Positions 51,801 through 61,408 of a stretch of DNA of 64,000 nucleotides are shown here, in pieces. Every line of letters begins with the position of its first letter. Positions within the stretch are counted from its first letter, which is position 1. A program made the position numbers and the translations under genes. Location of the stretch: contig SEMN01000012.1 in NCBI GenBank assembly GCA_005408345.1, forward strand, positions 3,112,501-3,176,500. Direction: 5' to 3'. This stretch comes from Macquaria australasica. Lineage: Eukaryota > Chordata > Actinopteri > Centrarchiformes > Percichthyidae. The notes under the pieces are model-generated. The model was not told where the DNA came from, did no database searches, and was given only the letters and a program-made list of their open reading frames with translations.

Positions 51801-53027
51801 CTCGAACTGAAGAGAGTTGAGAAGCAGCTTCAAGGTAAAGACGCACACCCCTCGTATAATCACACTAGTACCAATAATGTGAACTTACCTGAACTAGAAA
51901 CACAATACGCGGGTATTTCCGATGCAGCATCATTTTATTTGTTTATATGTGATCCATGATAGAGGAGGGCATGAATATTAAAGAGGTAAAGCAGCAAAAT
52001 TAGGGACAAAACCTGAGTGATTTTTTTAAACACACGGCGCTATCTAATCTTTGATCCACAAGAGACAGATGTGAGAAAGTGTTTACACTAGCTCGTGAGT
52101 TGTGACTGCCCTCCACTGTAATTTAAGAGCACTGGGTTATGTAAAACATATCCTTTGGTGAAAGCTCTGAAAGCACTTTGTTTCAAATCTGAAGTATTTT
52201 CTCTATAATATTAAATATTCATGAATGAATAAGCAACAATTAAAGTAAAAAACACATCTTAAGGTGTTACTTATTCAGAGTTTAACACTAAAAAACAGGA
52301 CTTTATCAGGACTGTGTGGGGGCAGTTTGATCAGATTTGAGTAACAGTAATAAAACAACCCACCAACTGTCATCAGATTCTGATTCAAATGCTAAATCCT
52401 GATTGGTGCACGTAAGTATGTGACATCACCTTTTTCCCAACAGAGCCCCACCCACTTCAAACCAGTAGGAAGACCACAGAGAAGAAAAAAATACAGAAAT
52501 ATGTTGTGTGAAATAACCACATTTGTAACTTCATATAGGATGCCATCACTCAATGTAGTAAAAAACCAACTAATAAAATAAGTTTTCAGGGCCTTTAATA
52601 TAAACCAAGATCAAAATTCAAAGTTTATTTTAGCAGTAGATATACATTGACTTTTACACAAAGCCTTCCACACATTGATTCTCTCCCCGTTTCTGTCTCA
52701 GTGATCAATGTGATGGTAGACCCAGATGGGACTCTGGATGCCCTGGCCAGCCTCGGCCTGACCAGCCCCACCACCCCTACCAAGCCCCAAACCGCCAAAA
52801 CAACTTCCCCCTCCACCACCAGCCCTGGGTCTGCGCCCCCAGCCAAAGAATCACTGACGGGGATCCTTCCTGGGCCTGGAGGATCAACAGCCAGAGTTCA
52901 GGCTGCCTCTGCCAGCACAGAGGAGACTGCACGACACCCCAGCGTGGGTCTGGGGTTATCAGGAGTGGGAGGACTGCCATTCAACCGCGTGCGGCCGAGC
53001 GGAGAGGAGGCCATCGCACAGAAGTGA
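23351..53027 (+). CDS. cep170: Centrosomal protein CEP170 (20 coding exons, 1586 residues)
   Basis: Coding exons: 23351-23455, 27136-27225, 29400-29478, 29766-29824, 29955-30186, 32496-32633, 36379-36558, 37098-37403, 42382-42735, 43144-43433, 45492-45584, 46501-46618, 46799-48352, 49936-50209, 50436-50595, 51086-51253, 51370-51458, 51588-51681, 51783-51834, 52702-53027. They total 4761 nt in phase; human CEP170 is about 1584 residues. FHA domain at about 23-90 shows VGRDD, SVDKQHA and LGSLNGTFVND. Conserved blocks follow: LPRGTPLYGQPSWWGD, SYFEIPTKE, DSKSIKSDVPVHLKRLKG, DDHSDKGTYTIELEN, then the basic, Ser-rich C-terminal microtubule/centriole region (SLVRQGSFTIEK-like, DTEAVMAFLEAKLRDENK, DLTDDDQTSS) and helical EEYIRDWTAHSEEIA. 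Known role: subdistal appendages of the mother centriole and spindle microtubules. Residues match CEP170 better than CEP170B, from memory. Intron 3 of the coding part is AT-AC. The donor after 37403 (GTTGTT) is weak. Confidence 0.96.
28886..29195 (-). repeat. MITE-like interspersed repeat, copy C (inverted)
   Basis: Read on the minus strand it carries the blocks of copies A and B in the same order: GATGTCAAAAAATAGTGAAAA, AAAGATATTCAGTTTATTG, TTTAAGAGGCTGGAACAAGAG, AAATAGTTGCTGATTAATTT and CTAATCGATTCATCAACTAAT. It sits inside the cep170 intron before the exon at 29400. Confidence 0.6.
29479..29765 (+). other. cep170: AT-AC (U12-type) intron of cep170
   Basis: The intron starts ATATCCTTTC right after GGATATG, matching the U12 donor consensus ATATCCTT. 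A perfect U12 branch site TTCCTTAAC lies at 29744-29752, about 14 nt before the terminal CAC at 29763-29765. Joining at these borders gives G|AT = Asp and the family-typical run RFGYD-TNLFTVVRGE. No GT-AG alternative works: the AG at 29740 opens a frame that hits a stop within the FHA segment. Confidence 0.9.
30560..31080. repeat. Probable non-autonomous mobile element in a cep170 intron
   Basis: About 520 bp with higher GC than its surroundings. It opens with TGCGGTTTCTGTCGGGTGG followed by GGATCCAAGTGCAGGCAGA and AGGTGTTTATTTGATTC, and ends in a CA microsatellite and ACCATAATCATGACA. The composition change and the sequence style resemble dispersed teleost elements I recall. Possible short flanking repeats (CATATAT on both sides) would fit a target-site duplication, but no clear inverted termini were found. 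Family not identified. Confidence 0.45.
31948..32100 (+). mobile_element. tRNA-derived SINE fragment
   Basis: Contains a good pol III B box, GGTTCAAATCC, at about 31997, followed by the teleost SINE body GGGAGACCTTTGCTGCATGTC and ATTCCCCTCTCTCTC, then CTGTGACTTTTCTACTGTGCTGTCC and a short A-rich end. The 5' A-box side is degraded (GGCACAGTTGTCTAAGC). It is 5'-diverged, unlikely to be active, and lies in the cep170 intron between 30186 and 32496. It is not a functional tRNA gene: no cloverleaf can be formed. Confidence 0.7.
32634..36378 (+). other. cep170: cep170 intron (3.7 kb), no gene seen
   Basis: AT-rich intron containing a poly-C-rich patch near 34385-34412 and a candidate 30-nt microexon at 34481-34510 (see findings). 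Nothing else is recognised. Confidence 0.5.
40208..40560. repeat. Probable interspersed repeat
   Basis: Begins near AAAGGAGTACTCCAGCAATTT and continues GTTGGGGGACTTGTGAGAGAC, then ACATCACTATGACATCATCAG and TTATTTTCTCAGACTT. I recall closely similar sequences dispersed in teleost genomes. No second copy is seen in this window and no termini could be defined, so confidence is limited. Confidence 0.4.
40732..40958 (+). other. cep170: Candidate alternative last exon of cep170 with its own stop and poly(A) signal
   Basis: The acceptor ATTTTTTGACTTTCATTGCAG precedes an open frame in the phase needed after the exon ending at 37403. G|AT gives Asp, then 34 hydrophilic residues beginning DGKDKSRKKEESEV and ending SSPGKPL, with TAG at 40839-40841. 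An AATAAA at 40953-40958 follows. A transcript ending here would keep the FHA and SYFEIPTKE regions and lose the microtubule-binding C-terminus, giving about 430 residues. This is inference from splice and poly(A) signals; no transcript evidence is available. Confidence 0.5.
41390..41442 (+). repeat. GTCT/CT compound microsatellite
   Basis: Tandem CTGT/GTCT tetranucleotides pass directly into a CT dinucleotide run and then a pyrimidine-rich tract. Translated open frames across it are low-complexity artefacts. Confidence 0.95.
48651..48701 (+). other. cep170: Candidate alternative cep170 exon (17 codons, cassette or terminal)
   Basis: Acceptor TTGTCATCGTCCAG, then 51 nt in the reading phase of its neighbours (phase 1 on both sides), encoding an acidic segment SQPEPEGADAEEELM. 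If the donor G|GTACTG is used it is a symmetric cassette. If not, the frame reaches TAG at 48719-48721. A 68-bp GT tract begins 37 nt downstream of the donor. It is omitted from the main 1586-residue model. Confidence 0.45.
48739..48806 (+). repeat. (GT)34 microsatellite in a cep170 intron
   Basis: Uninterrupted GT dinucleotides over 68 bp, immediately downstream of the candidate alternative exon. It is the longest pure dinucleotide array in the window. Confidence 0.98.
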
Positions 53028-55610
53028 ACAGAAAGTTTCCCTGAAATCAATGTTATGTGAATAAAGTCTGGACTGGAGTGAAGGTGGCTGGTGAGCCGTG
53101 TTCACAACAAGTTTTTCTGAGAGAACAGTTGCCATTCTGCTGACTACCAGTCGAGGATTATGGCTATAATATAAACATCATTTAGCTGAAGTGTTACCAG
53201 ACCTGGCTGGAAATGAAGTGCTTCAACTGACCATCAGGCTCCACAGGCTAAACCCCAACTGATGCATCATGGATATACCCTTGAACGTAAATTCATAAAT
53301 TGGATAGTCATATTATGAGCTTTTCAACTTTAAACTGTCCTGCTTACTGGCCAACCTGACTTCCTGATGGACTGGGAGCTACCTGGCTGCTCTCTCAGTG
53401 GACAGATCTCTGTGGTTGTACAGTGTCCACTCTCCTCCACTCTTCTCCTCTTGCCTTCTCCATGTGTCTGGACCCTACCTACACAAAGGACATGCCTTAA
53501 AACATATCCTCAATAGTAGCAGCCCCTGTCCCCTCAAATAATATACAGCTTTTAAGACTTTTAATACAATACCTTCAGACAAACAGAATGCATTGTAAAA
53601 TAACACTTGCAAAATATGTTCTATTTACACTATGATGAAATACAGCACACTGTAATGATTTATTAGCTCTTGTTCAGTATAAAGAATATTTCAGCAGCCT
53701 TAAGTACCCACCATGACTAACCACAGTCATACAGACATGCTTTATGCCTGAAACAGTTCACAAATCAAGCAGAATTGCAGATGTTTAACCGTCCATTGAT
53801 GCATCTCTCAAACTGACTGTTGAAAAGGGTTTGTAGTGCCTCCCCACCTCCGTGCTCACCTATTTCTTGTTCATCCATTATGTTTTACTCTTCCCTCCCT
53901 TTCTCTCCCAGTAGAAAAAGTGTTACACAAAGTTTGCCACTCCAGTAGCATGTACAGGACAGAGCTGAGAGCTTTCTTCCTGCAAGTCGGTGTCTGTGTT
54001 GATCTTACTAATACTGAATGGTAGTTTTACACACTAGTAACAGCCTTTGGGAAACCAATGATCATTTTCACTCAAAATAATCACTTACCAAAGTTAACAA
54101 GCTTATTGATATTGACATTTTTAAACAGTTGAGCCATCTTGAAATCCATCTGTTGTGCAAAAGCCTGAGAATCTGTATTTCAAATATGGCAGTTCATCTC
54201 TTATGTCTCACCTTCCTCTGCAGTTCACCTTTTTTTCTGAATGTCAAGACCATTTTTCTGTTGACAAATCAAAGATTCTTATTTATTATAAAGAAACACT
54301 AGTTTAATCATTGCTGCCATATCTTTTTTTGGCCCATGTGACATGTCCTGTGAGAATCAGTGCCCTTAGCTTTTTTCAGTACATCCACTCAAGTGTCCTA
54401 TGATTTCCAATTGGCTTTTTCTACTTTTTTCAGTCACAGGGGAATGTGACTTATTTTTAAACTTAGCAATGATGAGCAAAGAAAATAACTGTTTAAACTG
54501 AATATTTTATAATATTTAGATACTGGTATTGTAGATATTGTGTAAACCTTTACTTTTTAATGCTTTGAGTCACCTCACAATAAATTCATTTTCTTTGTCT
54601 GTCACTAACTAGTTTGAGCTCAAGTACACACAAAACCTGAATATGGAAAAGCTGCTGGAAGTCTTTTGTCGATAAGAACGTGGGCAACTTACAAGGAGGC
54701 CTTTTGTGGTTCAAAATGTGTCTTTGAGGAACTTCAGTGAGTAGAAATGAACACATATTTGAAAGTAAGCTCCCCATCTATTTTATGAATTTTGCTTGCA
54801 ATACGGCTTCAAATCAGTGTATATAGGTGCATTGTTCTATTTCCACCAAGGCGAGAAAATCCAGCGTACTGATACTGTAGAATTGCAGAGACAGTATAGT
54901 TAACCTCTTTCTCATTGACATTGCTGCTTTCCTAGTTACTTCTTGGGGACTAACCGTTTTCTGAGTCTCTCTTCAGCTTATAGTCTGTGTTCTAGAGTAA
55001 GAAGCAGTATATTAGTACTTAGATACTCTTGCAATAGTGAATTTAGGTACCAGAATACATGTTCATTTCCTTCTCTCTATACTGTACTGTACAATGTTTT
55101 TCAATGCCTCCAAGTGCCCGTTTTGACTATAGAAGGGCATTGATTAAAATAGAAGAAAAAGATGTAGTTGTCTTAAACAAATTCTCTCATTTTGCACATC
55201 AGATTGTGGTGTTTTTTCATACAGAAGTAGTGAAGAAGTAGTGAAAGGCTGCATCAAAAGTGGTCAAATGGTTTGGCAAAGAATGATATCACTTTGCCTG
55301 ATATCAGAAGCGACTGCCTTGCCTCTCTGGAACTATTCTGTCTGTACAAACGAAGCCTCTAATCGTGTTACTTTTTCTCCCCCCATTTTATCAAAAAATG
55401 AAATTAGGGGACTGTGAATGCTAGGTACATGTTTATTTTAATTCTACATGCGTCATCTGATCAGTGTTCTTTGTCATTTTGTAAAGAAAAAAAACATTTT
55501 ATTTATTGTTTTTGTTTAATATTTTGTGGATGTTTCATGCATTTTATATTTGTTCAACTACCTGCATTGTTTCTTACTGTTAATAAAAGAGAGCCATTCA
55601 CTCGTTTCTC
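53028..55610 (+). other. cep170: cep170 3' UTR (inferred)
   Basis: Non-coding, AT-rich sequence after the TGA at 53025-53027. It has three AATAAA hexamers in the sense direction, at 53060, 54579 and 55582. The second is followed by a T/GT-rich stretch (TTCATTTTCTTTGTCTG), a good downstream element. The third is the last before the convergent hint1 gene. Alternative polyadenylation is plausible; the true 3' end cannot be read from sequence. Confidence 0.55.
54579..54584 (+). terminator. cep170: Poly(A) signal AATAAA, best cep170 candidate
   Basis: The hexamer has a U/GU-rich downstream region within 20 nt. Other candidates in the same strand are at 53060 and 55582. Confidence 0.5.
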
Positions 55611-56380
55611 TATTTTCATTTGACTGGGAATTAACATAAACCAGACTGATGTCACCACTGACAGACAAGAAACCTATATTTATTTATTTATTTATTCCAA
55701 AACTAGATTGCATAACAACTCTCAGCAGGGATCTTTTAATCAAAGAAAAAGCAAAGGGTTCTTTCCATATTCAGATTGAATTTCTACAATTCTTACTGAA
55801 TAAAAGTAGACTTCTCTCTAAGCCATTAATCATGTCTTAACTGCAAATGCAAATGACTCAGCTACCTCTTCGTGTTGCCTGAACTGTGAAATATTTGCAT
55901 TAAGTGACTGAATCTTTTTACACCAAGAAATGCCAACCATAGACTGCATACAGAAAGTATATACATAATAATGTAAGTAGCAATGAGCATATTGAAACTA
56001 CAGCATCAGCTAAATGCTGTGCTTAGTACAAAGGATCAAATTCTATTTAACAAGGGTGAGTTCCTACACAACACCTTGGCTAGCACGTGGTTATGGATGA
56101 CAAAGTGTATCTTGTCTCACTGATGGAAAACTATTACGTGAGACCTATAGCAGTACTTCTGCAAGTCTCTTACTGCGGACAACATACTTGTCAACTGCAG
56201 TAATTAGATTTCTCCTCACAACAGTAACAGCAGGCCGATTCTTATGTTTGCAAAAGGCACCAAGGGAAAAGAGAGCAGTGGTGCTTGAAATCCCAACAGC
56301 ACTAAAAGTAACACATTTAAGTCGTTTTCATTTAACAGCCTGGTATGAGAATTTTTTGATAACGACAAAGAAGACTCTCT
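55611..56380. other. Tail-to-tail intergenic region between cep170 and hint1
   Basis: About 0.8 kb of AT-rich sequence with a (TTTA)n run near 55677-55696. No coding signal is seen. Minus-strand AATAAA for hint1 lies just beyond, at 56396-56401. Confidence 0.5.
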
Positions 56381-56395
56381 GCTGTGAAGTGCATT

Positions 56396-56401
56396 TTTAT
56401 T
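56396..56401 (-). terminator. hint1: Poly(A) signal of hint1
   Basis: TTTATT on the plus strand (AATAAA on the minus strand), 133 bp beyond the hint1 stop codon. It is the first such hexamer in the 3' direction. Confidence 0.6.
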
Positions 56402-56533
56402 ATCATTGATGAATTTCCAGGTTTTGTTTGACTCTTATTTCACAAGCTGTTTAAGTCGAAATGTATCAGTACTGGTTGTCAGACAACAGACGTGAACACT
56501 GATGGCAGGATGGTCTGTGAGGGGAGACGAAGG

Positions 56534-57995
56534 TTAGCCGGGGGGCCACTCCATCCTGCGTCCACCCAGGACGTGGATGTGGATGTGGTAGACCGACTGG
56601 CCTCCTTCCGGCCCATCATTGATGACAATTCTGAAGCCTTTAGCCAGGCCCGCCTCTTGAGCACACTTCTTTGCAACTATCATCAAGTGGCCCAGCAACT
56701 AAGAGACAGAGAGAGAATGAATGAATGACAGTGAGGTGAAAATACATACATGTATGCATAAGCATATAAACAGACGACCCCTGGATTACAACAATAACTG
56801 TACAGATAAGCCTTAAATTGGCTTTAAAGGGTTCCATCTAGTGGTCACTGACAGAAAGTTGTTGGGCAAATCACTGAAAGTGGGAATAAGTAGGCTAAGT
56901 TTACAGTCTTTTATGAAATCATACTTACTGCAGCATCACTATCCTCCGCTTGTGACAGTTGAACAATTGGCTTTTTTGGGACGACCAGGATGTGAGTGGG
57001 AGCTTGAGGAGAAACATCAGGGAAGGCTACACACTGAAAAACAAAAAAGAACAAATTAAGAAGAAGTCAGCCTGTGCAGACAGCTGTGGCGCTGGTTTAA
57101 ACTGAGTGACCATGAAATTAGATCTATATGATATAATTGTATATAATTGTCATATATGTGTCAGCCCATATTATAGATTTTTCCCCCTTTGACTTAATTT
57201 CCTGCATTGATATTCATTTATTACAATATTTAAACCGTCAATTGGTTTGTTTGGCCACCCCTTATCGATTTTTTTAATCGCCACTGCATAAACACAATGC
57301 AGTGAAGCCTGTTTGACAGGACGTGGTGTTTTTTCCAATGTCAATCCTCGGGTTCTGCAGATACGACAGGCTGGTAATACAGGCGGCTTCACATTTTAAC
57401 ATGCCGATTTCATTATCCAAACCACAGCAACAATAACATATTAAGGATTTGCTGAAGTGGCAGGCAGACTTGGCAAAGTGGACCTTGTCATACCTTGGTG
57501 GAAAGCCAACTGTCTGCAGATGCCAAGTGGCAGCAAATCTAACACGAGCAATGACTTATAACATGCAGAACAAAAACTAAACCGTGGATAAGGTACCTGA
57601 CAAATTATGTTAAAAACCTTTTTCCTGATTATTCTGTTTTAAAGCACGTTTTCTGTAGTCTGAGAGCAAGCTGTGTTGTATCACCGCAGCACACAGGTTT
57701 TACTCTGCGACGAACGACCTATACATAACACCAAATATTTAAATGTCTAAATATTTATATAAAAAAAGACAGTACAGCAGCAGTTTCTGCAAAGCTAACT
57801 CGCAGCTAACAGTGGCTGAACGTCACCTGCAGCGTGACTTATTGCACCCAAATGTGTTTATAAGTGAAGGCGTTTCATGCATACCTGGTCGTCTTCATAG
57901 ATGATGTTAGCAGGGATCTCTTTGCGTACGATTTTTCCAAATATTGTGTCTCCGCCCGGCTGGGCAGCCTGCGCTTTGGCCGTTTCATCAGCCAT
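56534..57995 (-). CDS. hint1: Histidine triad nucleotide-binding protein 1 (HINT1)
   Basis: Exons 57995-57885, 57033-56929 and 56698-56534 (stop TAA at 56536-56534) encode 126 residues, the same length as human HINT1. The product is a homodimeric purine nucleoside phosphoramidase/AMP-lysine hydrolase of the HIT superfamily, cytosolic and nuclear, also linked to transcription and signalling complexes. Visible features: DTIFGKIVRKEIPANIIYEDDQ core start, CVAFPDVSPQAPTHILVVPKK, RIVINDGPEGGQSVYH, and the HIT motif HIHIHVLGG with histidines at 110, 112 and 114; His112 is the catalytic nucleophile position. The C-terminus is RRMEWPPG. All junctions are phase 0. It is divergently paired with lyrm7. 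The identification is essentially certain. Confidence 0.98.
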
Positions 57996-58146
57996 GTTGG
58001 CGCAGATGACAGCGACGCTTTCGGCTCCGAGAAACTACAACGAGCGCTCATTGACTACAAGAACGCGTCACTTCAAACTCTGCACTGATTGGTCGTTAGC
58101 ACTTCCTCCAACACTCCAGTGCCGGACGTGAGCTACAGAAGTCACG
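57996..58146. promoter_or_regulatory. Bidirectional hint1/lyrm7 promoter
   Basis: Only 151 bp separate the two start codons. The interval is CpG-containing (GACAGCGACGCTTTCGGCTCC, GCGCTCATTG, AACGCGTCAC), lacks a TATA box, and holds an inverted CCAAT box (ATTGG at 58088-58092) and an ETS-like CACTTCCTCC at about 58100. HINT1 and LYRM7 are also head-to-head neighbours in human, from established knowledge, which supports a shared promoter. Confidence 0.75.
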
Positions 58147-59711
58147 ATGGGGACTCGTTTGAAGGTGAGGGTTTATAAGAAATAACGTTATTAAAACAGC
58201 GTTTTTCTTTTTCGCTCCTTTAGCTGGTTTCATTATAAAAAAATACATGTTTGCGTGTTCAAAGCTAAAATGGCAGGAAATTGTTAGTTTCCACTCCAGA
58301 GCTGCTTCAGTTCAAGCAGCAGCTGTCAAGGTGCTGATGTTGCTAAAAGCTGAATGTCTGAATGCATAAATGCAGGTCCTGAGCGCGTTTAAAGCGCTGC
58401 ACAGAACAAGGATGGCTGTATTCAGAGACGATGACACTGCACTGACAGGTGAGTTGTGTAGCTGAAGAACATAATGTGCATATATCTTTGCTGGATGATG
58501 TTTACCAACCAACCCTTACCAGACAGTAGATAACTGAATGCATGCAACTATTTTTTTCCCCCTCACAAAGCTGCCAGATTAAAGATCAACGAGGAGTTCC
58601 GGAAAAACAAAGATGAAACATCGGAAGAAAACATTAAGAAGGTGCAGTGAAAGTGTCACAGAAAGTGACATGATTTGTTTATATAGGTTGTACATTTTAT
58701 TTGGCCGTACTTTGTCAGTAATGCATTTAACCAGGTATGATATATTAGGATATGCCACTCTGTTCTGTCATCATTGTTCTGGGGTCATGGATTGATTACC
58801 GAATAGGTCTCCCATGCACAGGCCCAGGGGCCCAATGAGTCAGGAGGCCCCTATACCCAGGCCTTAGTATGAAGTGACATTTCTTGTTGCTCCTAATCCT
58901 GATCCAAGTATTGAGTATCTGCCAATATAAAGTCCAATCCAACATTTGTTTGTTGTATTTTTGCCTACATAATTCAGCTACACAGTGAGGGCTACAGTAA
59001 GCGTACTGTAAAATTAACAAAACCATTTAAAACCGATCATAGATCTGCATTACAGGTTTCCTTAGATGGTTTCCTAAAACAGGCTCATTGTTAGGCATAA
59101 TAACATGAGGATGAATTCCTATAGTATTTTGTTTCATATTTGTGTCTACTGTGGCAGCATTGCAAAGAATTTAAAAAGCATCTCCGGGAGTCATTAAATA
59201 TTAAAGTTCTTTGTAGCTTTCAAGCACAGCAGCACCTTAGATTTATGTTTAACCTGCAAAAGATGCTAAACAAAGTGGGTGCTGCTATGTACTAAGACGG
59301 GCACTTCACATGCTTGTGTCTGGGGGGGCCCAACGTCTCATAATCCATCTATGCTCTTTACCCTTCTGCTTTTACAGATGATCAAAATGGGCTTAGATGT
59401 GGAAACTGTTCTTCGAGAGGCTGTGATTCAAGTGGAACATAAAGGAGAAAATAAGCTCTGTATGTTATTATTTTCCCTCTCCTCTCCTGCCCTTTTTCTA
59501 AACATTTGGTACCATCCTAGAAAGTAGCCTGTATGCAAAGAATTTACAACATGAATCTTGACTTCTCTCTGACTTATCATATTCTAATGATATTTCATTA
59601 TGAGATGTACTTGCTAAGATCTTTTCTCTCTCACGCACAGTGCTTCGACCCAGAGCGAGCCTTCTGCTAGAAAATGTACCCTACTGTGACCAGCCCAGGA
59701 AAAAGTCATGA
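58147..59711 (+). CDS. lyrm7: LYR motif-containing protein 7 (complex III assembly factor)
   Basis: Exons 58147-58164, 58376-58448, 58571-58641, 59378-59459 and 59641-59711 give 104 residues plus stop, equal to human LYRM7 (MZM1L). It is a mitochondrial matrix LYR-family chaperone that binds and stabilises the Rieske iron-sulfur protein before it is inserted into respiratory complex III. Visible features: short N-terminus MGTRLKVLSAFKALHRTR, in which the LYR tripeptide appears as LHR as in the human protein; INEEFRKNKDETSEENIKK helix; MGLDVETVLREAVIQ; and the family-typical ending LLLENVPYCDQPRKKS. All exon phases agree. No cleavable presequence is obvious, as is usual for this family. Confidence 0.96.
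58800..59345. other. lyrm7: lyrm7 intron 3 sequence, possible repeat ends
   Basis: The 0.74 kb intron between lyrm7 exons 3 and 4 contains GGCCCAGGGGCCCAATGAGTC near 58820 and GGGGGGGCCCAACGTCTCATA near 59323, similar G/C-rich blocks bracketing about 0.5 kb. They could be the ends of an old insertion. Nothing coding is seen. Confidence 0.25.
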
Positions 59712-60100
59712 CAGACAATCTGATTACATCTTTTTCATCAAAAAAGACTCACTATCATCCATTACCATCCATCTGCAATTTACCCAAATGTACCCAAAAC
59801 ATTTCAAGTTGTTCAGGATCTCCTGAACAAAGGCCGTTTTAAAGATCATCGCTACATGGAGAAATGCCTGTTTTTGATTCACTGAAGATCTCAGCTGTTC
59901 CGCTTTATGAAATCTGTAAACTGGATGCCGTAATTTTATGTACAGTACGTAATTTCATGTACCTCAAATGCAATTTAGATGTGTTTTCATTTCATTTGGA
60001 AGTTTCTGCCTACTTTTCAGTAGCTTATAATTTAACTGACCGAGGAGGGAAATGTTAGGCTGCTTCGTTGCTGCTGAAAACAATGTTTCATTGTGTTCTG

Positions 60101-60106
60101 ATTAAA
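60101..60106 (+). terminator. lyrm7: Poly(A) signal of lyrm7 (ATTAAA)
   Basis: ATTAAA 390 bp after the lyrm7 stop, followed by a G/T-rich stretch (GGGGTATTCCCAGACTGTC). An AATAAA near 60375 is an alternative distal signal. Confidence 0.5.
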
Positions 60107-60772
60107 GAGGGGTATTCCCAGACTGTCTCAGGTTTAATCAATTGTTCAAACCACTAAAAATGATAGATGCATCTAACATGATACTGGTCAAAGCTCAGGA
60201 CAAAGACCACCACAACTCCCCATTAAAGGTCTCGGAAAAATCTATGGCTGCAATAGCTATCAGGATCTCCCTGAATCAATTTTAGTGGATGGATTCTTTG
60301 TATTTTACAATACATTACATCGGTGATAAAGTTGTGACATTTTACAGAAGGAGTAAAGGGTGAGATTTTATTGAAATAAAACAAATACTTATTTTAATAC
60401 GGTCTTTGGCATACAACAGACAGTGGAACAAACCCAAGGATACATGGAAATGTATTTTTGTACACTTATGTCCTGTGTCCCCTGAGTTTTGTGCACACAC
60501 ACACACACACATAGGGAGAGAGAGAGAGAGGAATAGGGCATAGAGTTGGTATTCTGGAGTTACTAAATTGCTTTATAACAGACACCAAATTTGCAAGCAT
60601 AAAAGACAAACATGTATGCTTAGTTTTTTTTATTATGCAAAAAGAGATGTAACAAATTGAATATACCCATTAAGTATTGTAAATGACGTTTATAAATTAA
60701 TATAATTACAATAGTTTAACGTCCCATGCAGCTAAAAACTCTTACTTTGTTCTGATGTAGCCGGTACAAGGC
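60107..60772. other. Intergenic lyrm7 to dync2li1
   Basis: AT-rich sequence with short CA and GA runs at 60490-60530. No coding signal. Confidence 0.5.
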
Positions 60773-60791
60773 ACTACATTTCCCACAATGC
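60773..60791 (+). promoter_or_regulatory. ZNF143/THAP11 (SBS-type) site upstream of dync2li1
   Basis: ACTACATTTCCCACAATGC matches the established vertebrate SBS consensus ACTACANNTCCCANNATGC at every defined base. Such sites are typical of TATA-less promoters close to the TSS; this one lies 129 bp upstream of the dync2li1 ATG. Confidence 0.75.
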
Positions 60792-60833
60792 CCACCAAGA
60801 AGGAAAAACATGATTACATCACCAAAATGCGCC

Positions 60834-60847
60834 GTTACTCTGGCAAC
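60834..60847 (+). promoter_or_regulatory. RFX X-box of dync2li1
   Basis: GTTACTCTGGCAAC fits the X-box pattern GTNRCY-NN-RGYAAC with both half sites intact. It is 73 bp upstream of the ATG of a ciliary gene, the position and gene class where RFX2/RFX3 sites are expected. Confidence 0.8.
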
Positions 60848-60919
60848 GCTTGTAACGACTCCTATCGGTGTTAGCCGTTTAGTTAGCTTGTCGACTTTGT
60901 CTGTAAAATATCAAATTTG

Positions 60920-61376
60920 ATGCCAAAAGTAAGGTTAGTTTGTCAGTTTGTGATGTTTAACATTACCACAGACGTAATAACTAGCTATTATAATGAGCTA
61001 TTAACGCCCTTGTCTCGTATTTGTCAGCTCAGACACGCTGTGGGAGCTGGCGGCGGCGGAGCTCCGCAGTCGGGAGCCTGAAGGTGGGGAGGAGGACGGA
61101 GAGAGGAGCGTGTTTCTGATGGGGAGCAAGGCTGCGGTGTGTTTATCGTCGAGCCAGACAGGACATTTATTGTTTTCTAATGGAAGCACTCTTGCCTTGT
61201 TATTAGCTAAGTCATAGCTAGTAAGTAGCTTTGCTTTTTTTTTTTCCAGGGTAAAACGTCCATTCTTCTCAGATGCCTCGACAGGTGAGTGAGTGTGTGA
61301 GTGTGTGTGAGAGTGAGTGTGTGTGTGAGAGTGAGTGTGTGTGTGAGAGTGAGTGTGTGTGTGAGAGTGAGTGTGC

Positions 61377-61408
<32 letters not shown>

